Shown here piece after piece: positions 25,101-33,165 of a DNA stretch of 64,000 nucleotides (positions are counted from its first letter, which is position 1; every line of letters begins with the position of its first letter). This DNA comes from an uncultured Eubacteriales bacterium. GTDB taxonomy: Bacteria > Bacillota > Clostridia > Oscillospirales > Oscillospiraceae. Below the pieces are notes generated by a model. The model did not search any database, was not told the DNA's origin, and saw only the letters and a list, made by a program, of their open reading frames with translations. The position numbers and the translations under genes were made by a program. The DNA is taken from assembly GCA_900540545.1 (NCBI GenBank), contig UQGJ01000006.1, positions 77,178-141,177 on the forward strand. Reading direction: 5' to 3'.

Positions 25101-28100
25101 CCAACGTGAAAATCGAGGACTCCTACTTCAACTCCGACTCCAACTATTACCCTGTGTGGGTGCCTGTCTTCAACGCCAACAGCACATGGTACAACGAGCG
25201 CAACGATAACCTGGACTATCTGCTGGCCTCCCGCACCTTCGTTATGTCCAGGACGGAATCCGACAGCGTGATGAGTAACTGGAATACGGCCGCGGGCCAG
25301 ACGGTCTGGTCCTTCGCCGAGGGCCTGTTCCCCGTCTTTGCCGGCCAGACGCTGGACGACGCCCTCACCATGCGCCACATCGCCGTCCACACCACCCCCT
25401 CCGGCGGTGGGGGCAACCACTACGCCAACGTCTATGTCCGCTACGCCGGGGCCACCGTCTCTGCTCCCAACGCCACCACCGCCGAGGACTCCGCCCCTCT
25501 GCGCCGGACCTACAACGAAAAGATGCTGGTGGCCACCCAGACGGGGGAGGGCCAGGTGACCGTCACCGTGACCTGGAAGGACCAGACCCGGACCTTGAAC
25601 ATCGTCCCCGACGTGACCCCCGCCAACCGCAGCGACGTCAGCTCCTTCTACATCAACCCCGACGGCATGTGGGCTCCGAACTCCCACCAGTGGACCCTCT
25701 ACACCGCCAACGCCCTGGCCGGCCTGTCGGTCCAGGTGGACCAGGGGACCGACGAGAACCTTCTGCCCCATTCCAGCACTCCCCTCGTCACTGGCGATAC
25801 CATCACCCTGGGCCGGGACATGGACCTGTCTGCCGCCCCCGATATCCCCGCCATCGGCACCGACGATCATCCCTTCGTCTCCACCTTCGACGGCGCGAAC
25901 CGCTTCCTGGAGAACTTCACCCAGAAGGATTTTTACGCCGCTATCGGCACCGGCGGCATCCGATACACCGGTCTCTTCGGCGTGGTGGACGCCGGTGCAA
26001 AAATCCAAAACCTGACCCTCACCGCCGGGACCAGGACCGACAGCGGCATCCACGTGTTCCCCTCCCAGCACTCCTCCGCCGCCCTCTGCGCCGTGGTGAA
26101 AAGCGGCGTCACCCTGAAAAACTGCTTTGTCAGCACCCCCATCTTCGGCGTCCCCAACACCCGCAGCACCACGTCCTCCGAGGGCACGGGAACCGGGACC
26201 GGCACGGGAACCGGCACCAGCGCCACCGACGCCTCGGTGGGCGGCCTAGTGGGCCGGGTGGACGGCGCGGAGAACACCATGACCAACTGCGCCTTCACCG
26301 GCTACATCTATGCCGCGCAGCCCACCGGCACCAGCGGCGCCGCCGGCGCCCCCGCGGGCGGTCTGGTGGGGCTGGTCACGAAGACCGGCGCCCTCACCAT
26401 GACCGGCTGCTATGCCGCCGGGTACATGGAGGGCGGCGACGACATCACCGGCGGCGTGGCCGGGCAAATCGAGGACGGCGGCAACCTGACGGCGGTGGAC
26501 TGCGCCTACGACGGGAACGCCGCCGGGCTGGCCGTCCCCGCCGCCGGCAGCGGGACCATCGCCTCCAATACCCCGGTTCCCGCCCAGGTGCCCGCCACCT
26601 TTGAAGACGGCTATACCGCCGCCGTGGACGGTCTCTATCCCTTCCCCTCCGCCCTGGTCCGGGCCGACCGGGCCGCTGAACAGGCCGCCATGCGGATGCG
26701 CCTGAGCGTGGACGCCCACGCCAAGTCGGCCTCCGCCGGCTCCATCAGCTATGTCGGCGGCTCCATCGTTTACTCTGAGAACCGCCAGCCCGACCTGGAC
26801 GGCAACGAGGAGGACCGCACCATCAACGTCCAGCCCGTGGGCAGCGTCACTGTCGCCCCGGACGGGCAGAGCTTTACCAAGGGCGAGAACGGCTTCGTCC
26901 AGTTGGAGCTGCACACCGGCGGCGCCACCGGCCGCCGCGCCCTGGTCAACGTCCGCTGCTGGTACGACGACTGGACCGTAAAGGATGGTATCAAGCACTA
27001 CACCATCACCGCCCCGGCGGAGCTGGCCGAGCTGGCCGCCCTGGTCAACGGCACCGTCAACCAATACGGCTCCCTGGTGGGTCACACCCACGGCGGCGGC
27101 TCCACTGACTTCTATGACGATTTCTCCGGCGCGGTGGTCCACATCGCCGCCGACCTGGACCTCTCCCTTCTCACTGATTCCACCGGCAAGCCCCGGCCCT
27201 GGACCTCCATCGGCGCCGCCCGCCCCTTCGCCGGGACGATGGACGGCGGCGGCCACGCCGTCACCGGCCTCACCGCCACCGGCGACGCCCTGGGTCTCTT
27301 CGACACCATCGGCAAGACCGGCGTGGTCCAGGACCTGCTGGTCTCCGAGGCCGACCTCACCGTGAACGACAACGGCTCCGCCGGCCTGCTGGCCCTGCGC
27401 AACCAGGGGATCATCCAACACTGCGGCGTCTCCGGCGCCGTCAACGCCGGAGCGGGCACCCAGGTGGGCGGCCTGTGCGTCGTCAATGATGGAACGATCA
27501 TCGGCTGTTTCAGCACCGCCGAGCTGGTCCAGAACACCGGCAGAGTAGGCGGTCTGGCAGCCTCCGGCAGCGGTTCCATCACCCAGAGCTGGTTCGCCGG
27601 GTACTGCCGCACCGGCGGCACCGCCGCAGGCATCGCCGCCAACGAGACGGACGCAGCCGTCACCAACTGCTACGTGGCCGCCTTCCTCCAGGGCGCGACG
27701 GTCTACAGCGCCGCCCCTGGCGCCACGGGCTGCCAAATCGACCAGCAGCTCACTTCCCAGTATGACGGCACCGCCACCCCCGGCGCCACCCTGGCGCTGT
27801 CCATGTCCGGCGAGGGCTGGACGGCGGCGGGCGGCGGCTTCTATCCCCGGCTGGCGCACTACACGGCCCTCAAGGAGGGCGACTCCTTGTACGGCTCGGC
27901 CCTGGCCCGCTCGGCCGACTTGGCCGCCGCCCAGTTCGCCTTCACTGGCATGACCGAACCCGGCTACGCCCGCTTCAAGACCGTCCAGGTCTCCACGGCG
28001 GGGGGCGACACCGGCCGCTTCCTCCAGACCGGCGACACGTCCCTGCTGTCGGTGGGCGGGCAGACCGCCTCCCTGGTGGGGGATGCCACCGGCGAGGTGG

Positions 28101-29572
28101 TGCTGCGGCTGTGCCTGGGCACCACCGACGCGGTGCTGGCCCGGAACCCCTGCTATCTGGTCATCCCCGCCAGCCTGGCCGTCACCTATACCTTCGATTG
28201 GGACGCCCTGCTCACCTCCCCTGGAGTCGTCCAGGTAACTCCTCCTGAGGCGGCCGATGTTTTCAACAGCAGCGACGAATCCCCCCGCATCCGGACCGCG
28301 AACGACTGGAACGCCTTCGTCCGCTATGTCTACGCCACCCCCAACACCACCAAGACCTTCCGCCTGGAGCGGGACATCGACTTCGGCGGCGCAAGCCTGT
28401 CTCCCATCCCCTCCTTCTCCGGGGTCCTGGACGGCGGCAGCCACACCCTGTCCAGCTTCTCCCTCACCGGCCCCCTTTTCGGGACGGTGATGGACCAGGG
28501 CCGGGTGGAGCGGCTGGGCCTGACCAATGTGTCTGTCACCGTCACCGCCAGCGGCCCCCTTCAGGCCGCCTTGGTGGCCGGGACCAACTCCGGCCGCATC
28601 GCCGACGTGGCGGTGGAGGGCTCCTCCGTCACGGCCACCCAGACCGCCAACGCCAAGACCAGCGTGGCCGGTCTCGTGGCCCGGAACCTGGGCACCCTGG
28701 ACGGCAGCTACTTCTACACCACGGAGAAGGAGCAGATCAAGGCCACCATCCCCACGACCACCGTGGACCTAGAGATGGGCGGCATCGCCGGGTACAACTC
28801 CGGTCTCATCCGGGGCTGCTACTCCGCCGCCACCCTCTCCTGCGGATACAGCTACACGCAGATTCCCCTGTCCGCTATGGTGGGCCGCAACGACGGCGGC
28901 CGGGTCGTCTACTCCTACTGGGTCTCCCACGACCCCAACGACCAGGTGCTGGAGGGCTTCCCCGCCTACCGCAACAGCGACGGCACCACCGTCCCCGGCA
29001 CCGACCTCTACTTCGGCGGGAAAGCCCTGGACGTGGTGGCCCAGTGGCTCTCCGCCGACCTGTACGGCGGCACCTACCATGTGGACGGCGGCCACCTCAA
29101 GCTCTACCACTTCAAGCTGGCCCAATATGATTTCACCGGTCTCTTCGGCGCGGACCAGCCCCAGTATATGATGCTGGCCTTCCAGTACGTCACCGACGCC
29201 AACCAACGGCTGTTCTCCAACGGAATCTGCTCCTGGCAGGACTACCTCTTCCCCAACTTCGCCGACCTCCCCCTGACCTCCGCCCTATCCGTCCAGATGC
29301 CGCTTCTCAGCGACGCCTTGACCTACCGCGTGGGCGCCGCCTACGTCATCCGCGCGGACACGCCCCGCCTGTCCAGCCTCAGCAGGAACGGGGCCACGGT
29401 CCAGGGCAGCGCCGGGCAGGGCTTCCATATTACGAGCCTGGGCACCAATCCCGTCCGGGTCCTGGTGACCGTGGAGCTGGTCCCCAAGTCCGAAGCGGAG
29501 CAGGAGCGGCCCTGGGGCGTCTACCGCAGCCACATGGCCGGACCGCCAACCGCCGAGACCACCACATCCTGA
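19196..29572 (+). CDS. Giant GLUG-repeat surface protein (3458 aa)
   Basis: AAAGGAGG precedes ATG 19196. An unusually long basic N-region (~70 residues) leads into a hydrophobic segment (~71-90) and a signal-peptidase-like site RASA (95-98). Residues ~174-258 and ~300-415 are Pro/Thr-rich, TPEPTA-type, stalk-like stretches. The rest is a beta-helix-like array with more than fifteen GLUG-type motifs (GGLVG, GGLIG, GGIVG, GGMVG), usually one Cys per repeat, in several blocks separated by non-repeat linkers. A short GTGTGTGTGTGTS tract lies near 26180. No LPxTG, SLH or LysM anchor is visible at the C-terminus. GLUG proteins are typically adhesins or matrix proteins. Its place between peptidase, anchor protein and a SipW-type protein suggests it is the main large surface component. 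Confidence 0.8.
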   Translation: MRQKTTDPKRLYPEPPPKRLADEEALAQLRQDPAYRKNASLARALLHRPRRLFEAAPRRLLPARTRRELAYRLVATATSFAVLLASLQVFPLQHRASAVTESDVTPDYSWLTKYAGTQEGPYQISSAQQLHAVARIVQKLTAEGATMTTDDGLTITAGTSAESVPGNLMLLPLSTPEPTAVPSAEPSATVPPSPEATVTPDPTPEVTVTPEPTAAPEPTATAEPTPVPTPEPTATPTPKPTETPISTSTPEDSAKPTESIYLPVSTGSLASNAAGSAALAALAAPLAATAVEGEVTLPTPAPDPDPTPAPGTTDESTSNPGAGETTTPDENSGTEATTQPTATPGTEETTDPGGDPETGTTTQPTSTPTTEETTNPGEDQYPNTGATTQPPQSNDALSNGDPTPTPSTTPEVKAITVPVGFEGRYFVLTADLDLSPYQSDSTSGTVSGYKPWVPIGTMDGSLSPTGAGNAPFLGTFDGKDPSTHEIHTITNLYYPNTTVNYGPLVAAGSKYGFGLFGLIGETGTVKNLIIQPAAWGDANKPYQMGGAYTDATTSVDATSHVGVLAGACVGTVENCAVTSPAFHVNTAASSTPNIGGLVGLLGDTGSLTGCTLQNGSLTFTLGGSSAPAVGGLVGTSTGTMTSCKVLNTAFTVAQNSDSIVRFGGLVGIQGGNDKTDTLSAYNLSECIFTGSITGPSSGGHSQSRVGGLVGWASNSGKSVNIANCAVGADISVHNGGIATTLDGGIGGLVGYKDIRLKLQGCFSTGHIRGNHQVGGLLANSFNNSSTTQCFSTMAVERFEDSDAALNQKESIGGLFGLFAGGKDVQYINSIEVKDCYFAGSLLSPQFGSLVGYQSGAKGKVAVSNVSVDAAVAPNGPYKYKEAASMDVQWTNTAVTETEFPTGSVWVNADGCYPQLAWAANSADTDVQALSQAAAKRWVELDNTNSYTGADGQRTIYRLKDGATFTGLTLTDTDGFTGSVGTSDKVGGLFKTKVSVGGYDVPVIRKAFYALTQADGKANVITDGASLVRFTDQVNRYGGGYLGGVWRFAEAVNAAGTAVPSYAGLSGYAAATSFFCGTLEGSGETVGSSTVMGVSYTENDPVGLLATAYFATIRNFTLSNVTVTGLLQTNNTSFGAVGSKLIGGTVSNVSVQNLTYLPTAFTKSLGGGGGGEDRIHIGGLFGIAKTHDASFLNCSVTGLQVAVSTSSNQLAISVGGILAHVSTGNTYTFTHCDTDMDVTFSFTSNNANPTQNTAPSIGGIVAYNNSGATNLSNCHTTGQMTGGNVGGMLGRTLRFNLTNCTFAGTLSTSSGIQDDSTKDNTGGNTGGLIGYPQHTSCEGSITGCAVLGSISAQFSAGGLIGYLTSNKSIVISDCSVSGVVSSNSSTGAAGGMVGAASAGAADNLTIRRAYFAGQVESNKYKGGIVGNLGNDTKTTFADAYFDASLTQTGLSAIGTYADMLPEAAVPRDSGVWNTTLGSADAWTAGDAYHYPGIKDLKDLAPAFTQRLFRLTSSSTVYAVSLNDLDLKTVLPGAITAQPGDGCPFVPVDELPVTEGSYTVTSYTAASGSAELTGPLVFTYTGLGKDFSIPYTVGLNPFEEGDGSAQHPFIIPDAKTLDTFRRYVDLGRDSQNTHYLIGALETHTPVTIALETATDTWTPGPWPGVKTAFAGKLNGNSSTITGLSCTGWQDEFTRWNSGLFYSLTSTAAIRDLTISGARISMPGGHNAAAGVLAARSDGAALQNLQITGTIDASYRSSLGGLVGLLSPQSDTAFSGITADVAITGSDQALDTSLLDQYESTGDRTNPRTPNTGGGGGIVGKVLGDETKTITPSVTFTQCAAYGSVNGMTATGGLIGLLDNRKLNVTLTDNYSLTQFIDNAAMKQAATGGMVGAVYHNLSLGLSSSNYNGNLTLTRCYYAGESDYTFAAASGAADAPTYRLSGGLVGRVPAKTTLDGGEPKRDSSNHIVLSGTNVKIEDSYFNSDSNYYPVWVPVFNANSTWYNERNDNLDYLLASRTFVMSRTESDSVMSNWNTAAGQTVWSFAEGLFPVFAGQTLDDALTMRHIAVHTTPSGGGGNHYANVYVRYAGATVSAPNATTAEDSAPLRRTYNEKMLVATQTGEGQVTVTVTWKDQTRTLNIVPDVTPANRSDVSSFYINPDGMWAPNSHQWTLYTANALAGLSVQVDQGTDENLLPHSSTPLVTGDTITLGRDMDLSAAPDIPAIGTDDHPFVSTFDGANRFLENFTQKDFYAAIGTGGIRYTGLFGVVDAGAKIQNLTLTAGTRTDSGIHVFPSQHSSAALCAVVKSGVTLKNCFVSTPIFGVPNTRSTTSSEGTGTGTGTGTGTSATDASVGGLVGRVDGAENTMTNCAFTGYIYAAQPTGTSGAAGAPAGGLVGLVTKTGALTMTGCYAAGYMEGGDDITGGVAGQIEDGGNLTAVDCAYDGNAAGLAVPAAGSGTIASNTPVPAQVPATFEDGYTAAVDGLYPFPSALVRADRAAEQAAMRMRLSVDAHAKSASAGSISYVGGSIVYSENRQPDLDGNEEDRTINVQPVGSVTVAPDGQSFTKGENGFVQLELHTGGATGRRALVNVRCWYDDWTVKDGIKHYTITAPAELAELAALVNGTVNQYGSLVGHTHGGGSTDFYDDFSGAVVHIAADLDLSLLTDSTGKPRPWTSIGAARPFAGTMDGGGHAVTGLTATGDALGLFDTIGKTGVVQDLLVSEADLTVNDNGSAGLLALRNQGIIQHCGVSGAVNAGAGTQVGGLCVVNDGTIIGCFSTAELVQNTGRVGGLAASGSGSITQSWFAGYCRTGGTAAGIAANETDAAVTNCYVAAFLQGATVYSAAPGATGCQIDQQLTSQYDGTATPGATLALSMSGEGWTAAGGGFYPRLAHYTALKEGDSLYGSALARSADLAAAQFAFTGMTEPGYARFKTVQVSTAGGDTGRFLQTGDTSLLSVGGQTASLVGDATGEVVLRLCLGTTDAVLARNPCYLVIPASLAVTYTFDWDALLTSPGVVQVTPPEAADVFNSSDESPRIRTANDWNAFVRYVYATPNTTKTFRLERDIDFGGASLSPIPSFSGVLDGGSHTLSSFSLTGPLFGTVMDQGRVERLGLTNVSVTVTASGPLQAALVAGTNSGRIADVAVEGSSVTATQTANAKTSVAGLVARNLGTLDGSYFYTTEKEQIKATIPTTTVDLEMGGIAGYNSGLIRGCYSAATLSCGYSYTQIPLSAMVGRNDGGRVVYSYWVSHDPNDQVLEGFPAYRNSDGTTVPGTDLYFGGKALDVVAQWLSADLYGGTYHVDGGHLKLYHFKLAQYDFTGLFGADQPQYMMLAFQYVTDANQRLFSNGICSWQDYLFPNFADLPLTSALSVQMPLLSDALTYRVGAAYVIRADTPRLSSLSRNGATVQGSAGQGFHITSLGTNPVRVLVTVELVPKSEAEQERPWGVYRSHMAGPPTAETTTS

Positions 29573-29595
29573 CAACAGAGAGGGGGGTATGCCCC

Positions 29596-30348
29596 GTGAA
29601 ACGAGAAAAACTGCTGCTGGCGGGGGCCTGCCTCCTGCTGTGTCTCTCCCTGGGCCTCTCCGGCACCTTCGCCTGGCTGAGCAAGGAGCAGGAGGCCAAC
29701 GACGCCTACACCGCCCTCAGCGACTTCGAGCTGGAGGGCAAGCTCACCTTCAGCGACAAGGCCCCCGTCTACTCCGGCGACTCGCTGCTGATTCCCGTCA
29801 GTCTGGTCAGCGGCGGCACCAACGACATCTCTACCATGAAGTACGTGGTCCGCTACTCCGGCGTCTCCCCGGCCTACATCCGGGTGCGGATTTTGGAGCA
29901 GTGGCTGGACACCAGCACCAACGAGATCATCTCCTCCAGCTTTCTGAAGTACGCCGTGCCCAAGGACGGCGCCCCCGCCGCCATCCCGTCCGGGCAGACC
30001 GGCCTCACCACCATCCCCGCCGCCGGGTCCGGCGCCGGAGCCCTGGCCCAGGAGGGGGAGTGGGTGGACAACCGCGCCACGGACTACTGCTACTATTACA
30101 GCGTCCCCGTCCAGCCCAAGCAGCTCACCACCCCGGATGATCAAAATGCACCCGTGGACGTGGGCGAGGGCACGGTGGAGCTCACTCTCTTTGCCCAGAC
30201 CCCGGAGAACACCAGGGACATCCTCGCCGCCCTGGGCGACACGGCCCAGACCACCCAGCTCACCCTGCTCATCGAGGTGGAGGCCGTCCAACCCAACCGC
30301 TACCGGGAGTTCTGGAACATCGACGCCATCCCCGCCCCTCATGATTGA
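29596..30348 (+). CDS. SipW-type signal peptide exported protein, gene 15 (250 aa)
   Basis: It starts 24 nt after the giant gene; the ribosome binding site is GAGAGGGGG. The leader KLLLAGACLLLCLSLGLSG runs into TFAWLSKEQEAND, a SipW-type processing site. The mature domain shows MKYVVRYSGVSPAYIRVRIL and LTLLIEVEAVQPN, the beta pattern of camelysin-like proteins, with a Pro/Gly/Ala linker near 130-150. It ends RYREFWNIDAIPAPHD without anchor. It is the last gene of the matrix cluster: 59 nt on, a gene of different composition begins. Possible roles include capping or minor subunit; the sequence gives no proof. Confidence 0.7.
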   Translation: MKREKLLLAGACLLLCLSLGLSGTFAWLSKEQEANDAYTALSDFELEGKLTFSDKAPVYSGDSLLIPVSLVSGGTNDISTMKYVVRYSGVSPAYIRVRILEQWLDTSTNEIISSSFLKYAVPKDGAPAAIPSGQTGLTTIPAAGSGAGALAQEGEWVDNRATDYCYYYSVPVQPKQLTTPDDQNAPVDVGEGTVELTLFAQTPENTRDILAALGDTAQTTQLTLLIEVEAVQPNRYREFWNIDAIPAPHD

Positions 30349-30406
30349 GGACACTGCTATAAATGTTTGCTTTGACGATTTTATTGTAGGGAGGCGTACT
30401 GAAACT

Positions 30407-31588
30407 ATGTTGATACAAAACATGGTAGGTGACACGTCTACACTAAGGGATAAACCTGTCATCATCACGGGCGGCGGCGGTGGAATCGCCCAGCAAGCCG
30501 GGATTGCGCTGGCCTATCTGGGCGCAAAAGTAATCATCGGCGAAGTAGATGAGGAAAAGGGCAGAAAAGCAGAAAGCCTGATTGCGGCCCAATTCCCTGA
30601 TCGTGCCCGGTATATCCCCCTCGATCTTGAGAAGCCCGATGCAATCCAAGCCTTTTGTGAGAAAGTATCGGCAGAATATGGCCCCCCCTATGCTATCATC
30701 AACAACGCCGCCATAACGCCCTTTGATTCGATTGCGCGGCTTCCGCTTTCGGATTGGGACAGAAGTTATCATGTCCACTTGCGGGGGCCGCTGCAAATGA
30801 TTCGGTTTTTCCTGCCCAAAATGATGGAGGCCCATCAGGGCGTGCTGGTGTTCACCCCATCCTCCGGCGCCGTGGCCTACATGGGAGGCTATGAAGTCTT
30901 CAAGACCGCGCAGGTGGAACTGGCAAATACATTGACGGCGGAACTGGAGGATACCGGGCTGTCGGTTTTCAGCATAGGTCCCGGTCTTGTGAAGACCCAA
31001 ACAGCGATGCAGGGGATTGAAAAAGTGGCCCCTCTTATGGGGATTTCCACCGACGAGTTCTATCATATGAACCGAGAAAATATCGTTTCCGCAGAGGAGG
31101 CCGGAACAGCCTTCGCCGTGTCATTGCTCTTTGCAACAAAATATCACGGTCAGGAGATCGGCGGCATACAGGCGCTGATCGATGCGGGCCTCCACGGAAG
31201 ATCAGATGAAAAAATCTCGACAGCCTTTTGTGAAGAAGGACAGACGTTGTTGACGGCGATTGTCCAGACCTTCGATGAGCAGAATGATGGTTGGAAAAAG
31301 AGAAATGTATTTGAAAAGCAGTGGATGCTGCGGGACTTCAAGAAGCACGCGGGACATTCCGCCGACGAGATGGCGGACGCCCTACACCAATGTCAGATTG
31401 CCTATACCCGAAAGGACTCTGAGGGGATAAGCGGGTTGTCTGCACTTCTTACGAGTCTTTCCGGGTATTACCGGCACCAGTTGGAAATGATGCAGGGGTA
31501 TATCAAAGATCCGGAGAAAAGGCGGGAATACGACACGTATATCAAAGGATGGCTCAAGGACATTGAAACGCTGAAACGCATGGTGTGA
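30407..31588 (+). CDS. SDR-family oxidoreductase with C-terminal helical extension (393 aa)
   Basis: I chose ATG 30407, with GGGAGG (30389-30394) 12 nt upstream; the longer open frame overlaps the previous gene. Residues ~15-260 form a Rossmann fold: VIITGGGGGIAQQAG (variant of TGxxxGxG), NNAA, a Ser in TPSSGAV and YEVFK as the Tyr-x-x-x-Lys pair, so catalysis is plausible. PGLVKTQTAM follows in the substrate region. About 130 extra residues (from ~DEKISTAFCEEG) form an alpha-helical, charged C-terminal domain that ordinary 250-aa SDRs lack and that I do not recognise. The gene is visibly less GC-rich than its neighbours, suggesting separate ancestry. The substrate is unknown. Confidence 0.75.
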   Translation: MLIQNMVGDTSTLRDKPVIITGGGGGIAQQAGIALAYLGAKVIIGEVDEEKGRKAESLIAAQFPDRARYIPLDLEKPDAIQAFCEKVSAEYGPPYAIINNAAITPFDSIARLPLSDWDRSYHVHLRGPLQMIRFFLPKMMEAHQGVLVFTPSSGAVAYMGGYEVFKTAQVELANTLTAELEDTGLSVFSIGPGLVKTQTAMQGIEKVAPLMGISTDEFYHMNRENIVSAEEAGTAFAVSLLFATKYHGQEIGGIQALIDAGLHGRSDEKISTAFCEEGQTLLTAIVQTFDEQNDGWKKRNVFEKQWMLRDFKKHAGHSADEMADALHQCQIAYTRKDSEGISGLSALLTSLSGYYRHQLEMMQGYIKDPEKRREYDTYIKGWLKDIETLKRMV

Positions 31589-31722
31589 CTGCCCCGCCTT
31601 ATTAGCCTAAGGCTCACTACGCTATCGTTGTTTTCAATCGTGGCAAGCCGTGTTTCGTGGTACACACGAAACGATGGAATAATTTTTTATCTCATGACAA
31701 CTGAAACAGCGATACAGGTAAC

Positions 31723-31763
31723 AAAAGCCCCCGGCCATGTTCCTCATGGCCGGGGGCTTTTTT
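31723..31763 (+). terminator. Intrinsic terminator
   Basis: A long stem (AAAAGCCCCCGGCCATG pairing with CATGGCCGGGGGCTTTT) with a short loop ends in a run of T. It lies 135 nt after the SDR gene and is flanked by A and T runs on both sides, so it may act in both directions. Confidence 0.85.
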
Positions 31764-32003
31764 CTGCTTCTCTGGATAATCTTGTCGATAAAGCACTTGC
31801 TTTTCGCGGTGGTATCGGTTAGAATTGGCTTGGAAACATATTGCGGCAGGCCACGGGATGTTACCAGCATCCCGCGGCCCTGTGAGAGTGACGCGACCAC
31901 TCAGCACAGCAGTATAACTGCACCACGGATTTATTATACCTGTTCCCGGTTTCATTGACAAGTGGGAACGGGAAGTAAGTCGTGCGTCCGCATTGATTCA
32001 TTC

Positions 32004-32038
32004 AAAGCGGGGCTGAGTCGTACACTCAGCCCCGCTTT
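32004..32038 (+). terminator. Terminator-like hairpin upstream of the LysM gene
   Basis: AAAGCGGGGCTGAGT and ACTCAGCCCCGCTTT form a perfect 15-bp stem around a 5-nt loop. Only a TTT follows. It stands about 180 nt before the LysM start, so it could be a leader attenuator or a second stop for upstream transcripts. Confidence 0.55.
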
Positions 32039-32216
32039 ATGTTTCCAATGGACGCCCGAGCGCAGGGGCTACTCCCCTGCGCTCCGGGCCGCTCCATTGG
32101 AATATGAGGGCGGATACCTGTCTCAAAAAGGTGCCGTACCGGGGTTTCGCGCCCGTCTGGAAGGGAGAGAGAGAAAGGAGCAGGTACGGCAGAAACTGAG
32201 AAGGAGTTATGCCATC

Positions 32217-33101
32217 ATGAAAAAACATATCGTTCGTATGCTCTCCTGCACCCTGGTGATGGGTCTGCTGACCGTAGGGGCCTCTGCGGCGGCCTACGGT
32301 CCCCATTCCGTGTCGGACACCAATGGAAACACCTATTCCTTTGACGCGGCCGCGGTGGAGACGCGCACCCTGACCTTCGATTACAGCATGTATGAAGAAG
32401 ACTCGCAGACCGAGGAGGGCACGGTCATCGTGATGCAGCCGGGCAGCAGCGTGACGCTGAGCGGCGCCGACGGCGGGCCGTACACGGCCAGCGGCTACGC
32501 TTACAGCAGCGGGGATGCCGGGTATATCGCGCTGGACGGCGCTCTGTACGACTTCGGCAGCGGCCCCGCCGCCGACATCTTTGGTATGAAGTCGGGCTGG
32601 TCCCTGCCGGTGGATATGGTCAACGTCGTCCTCGACTACGCCACGGGCGACGAAATCTACCTGGTCCTGGGCGGGTCCGGCTCCGCCGCCCAGCCCGCCG
32701 GCGGGACTGCCGCCGCCCCCGCCGGCCCCGGCGATTACACCGTGGTAAAGTACGACACCCTGGGCCAGATCGCCCTGAACAACTACGGCTCCTACAAGTA
32801 CCACACCGCCCTCTATCAGGCCAACGCCGAGGCGTTCAAGGCCACCGGCGGAGCCCTCAAGCCCGGCATGGTGCTGAACCTGCCCGACACTCTGGGGACC
32901 GCCAAGCGCCTCGGTATGCCCGTGGCGGGCGAGGGCGAGACCCTCTACACCGTCAAGGCCGGCGACACCCTGGGCGGCATCGCCAAGGCCGTCTACGGCG
33001 ACGTGATGAAGTACCAGGCCATTTTTGACCGCAACAGCGACCGGCTCACCAACCCCAACACCATCTACGAGGGGCAGATCATCGTCCTGCCCGCCAAATA
33101 A
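32217..33101 (+). CDS. Secreted protein with two C-terminal LysM domains (294 aa)
   Basis: AAGGAG (32201-32206) precedes ATG 32217; the longer open frame upstream lacks coding character. A signal peptide (MKKHIVRMLSCTLVMGLLTV, cleaved after ASA) exports it. Residues ~28-150 form an unrecognised beta-rich domain. Two LysM modules follow: YTVVKYDTLGQIALNNYG (~173-221) and LYTVKAGDTLGGIAKAVYG (~243-291), which bind N-acetylglucosamine-containing glycans such as peptidoglycan. There is no catalytic domain that I can identify. An efficient terminator follows. It is probably a cell-wall-associated protein, expressed as a single gene. Confidence 0.85.
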   Translation: MKKHIVRMLSCTLVMGLLTVGASAAAYGPHSVSDTNGNTYSFDAAAVETRTLTFDYSMYEEDSQTEEGTVIVMQPGSSVTLSGADGGPYTASGYAYSSGDAGYIALDGALYDFGSGPAADIFGMKSGWSLPVDMVNVVLDYATGDEIYLVLGGSGSAAQPAGGTAAAPAGPGDYTVVKYDTLGQIALNNYGSYKYHTALYQANAEAFKATGGALKPGMVLNLPDTLGTAKRLGMPVAGEGETLYTVKAGDTLGGIAKAVYGDVMKYQAIFDRNSDRLTNPNTIYEGQIIVLPAK

Positions 33102-33110
33102 AATCGAATC

Positions 33111-33164
33111 AAAAAGCAGGGCAGGGTCCCGACCCAAACGGTCGGGACCCTGCCCTGCTTTTTT
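33111..33164. terminator. Bidirectional intrinsic terminator
   Basis: A 20-plus-bp stem (AAAAGCAGGGCAGGGTCCCG pairing with its complement) is flanked by A and T runs. It separates the convergent LysM gene and EamA transporter gene and can serve both. Confidence 0.9.
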
Positions 33165-33165
33165 C

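Larger units (their letters stand above)
31589..32216. other. Non-coding gap with several hairpins
   Basis: No credible gene is present. The region is AT-richer than the surroundings on its left. It contains an intrinsic terminator (31723-31763), a GGCCACGGGATG...CATCCCGCGGCC stem (about 31849-31880), and a second strong hairpin (32004-32038). The ribosome binding site of the LysM gene (AAGGAG, 32201-32206) closes the gap. Confidence 0.6.
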
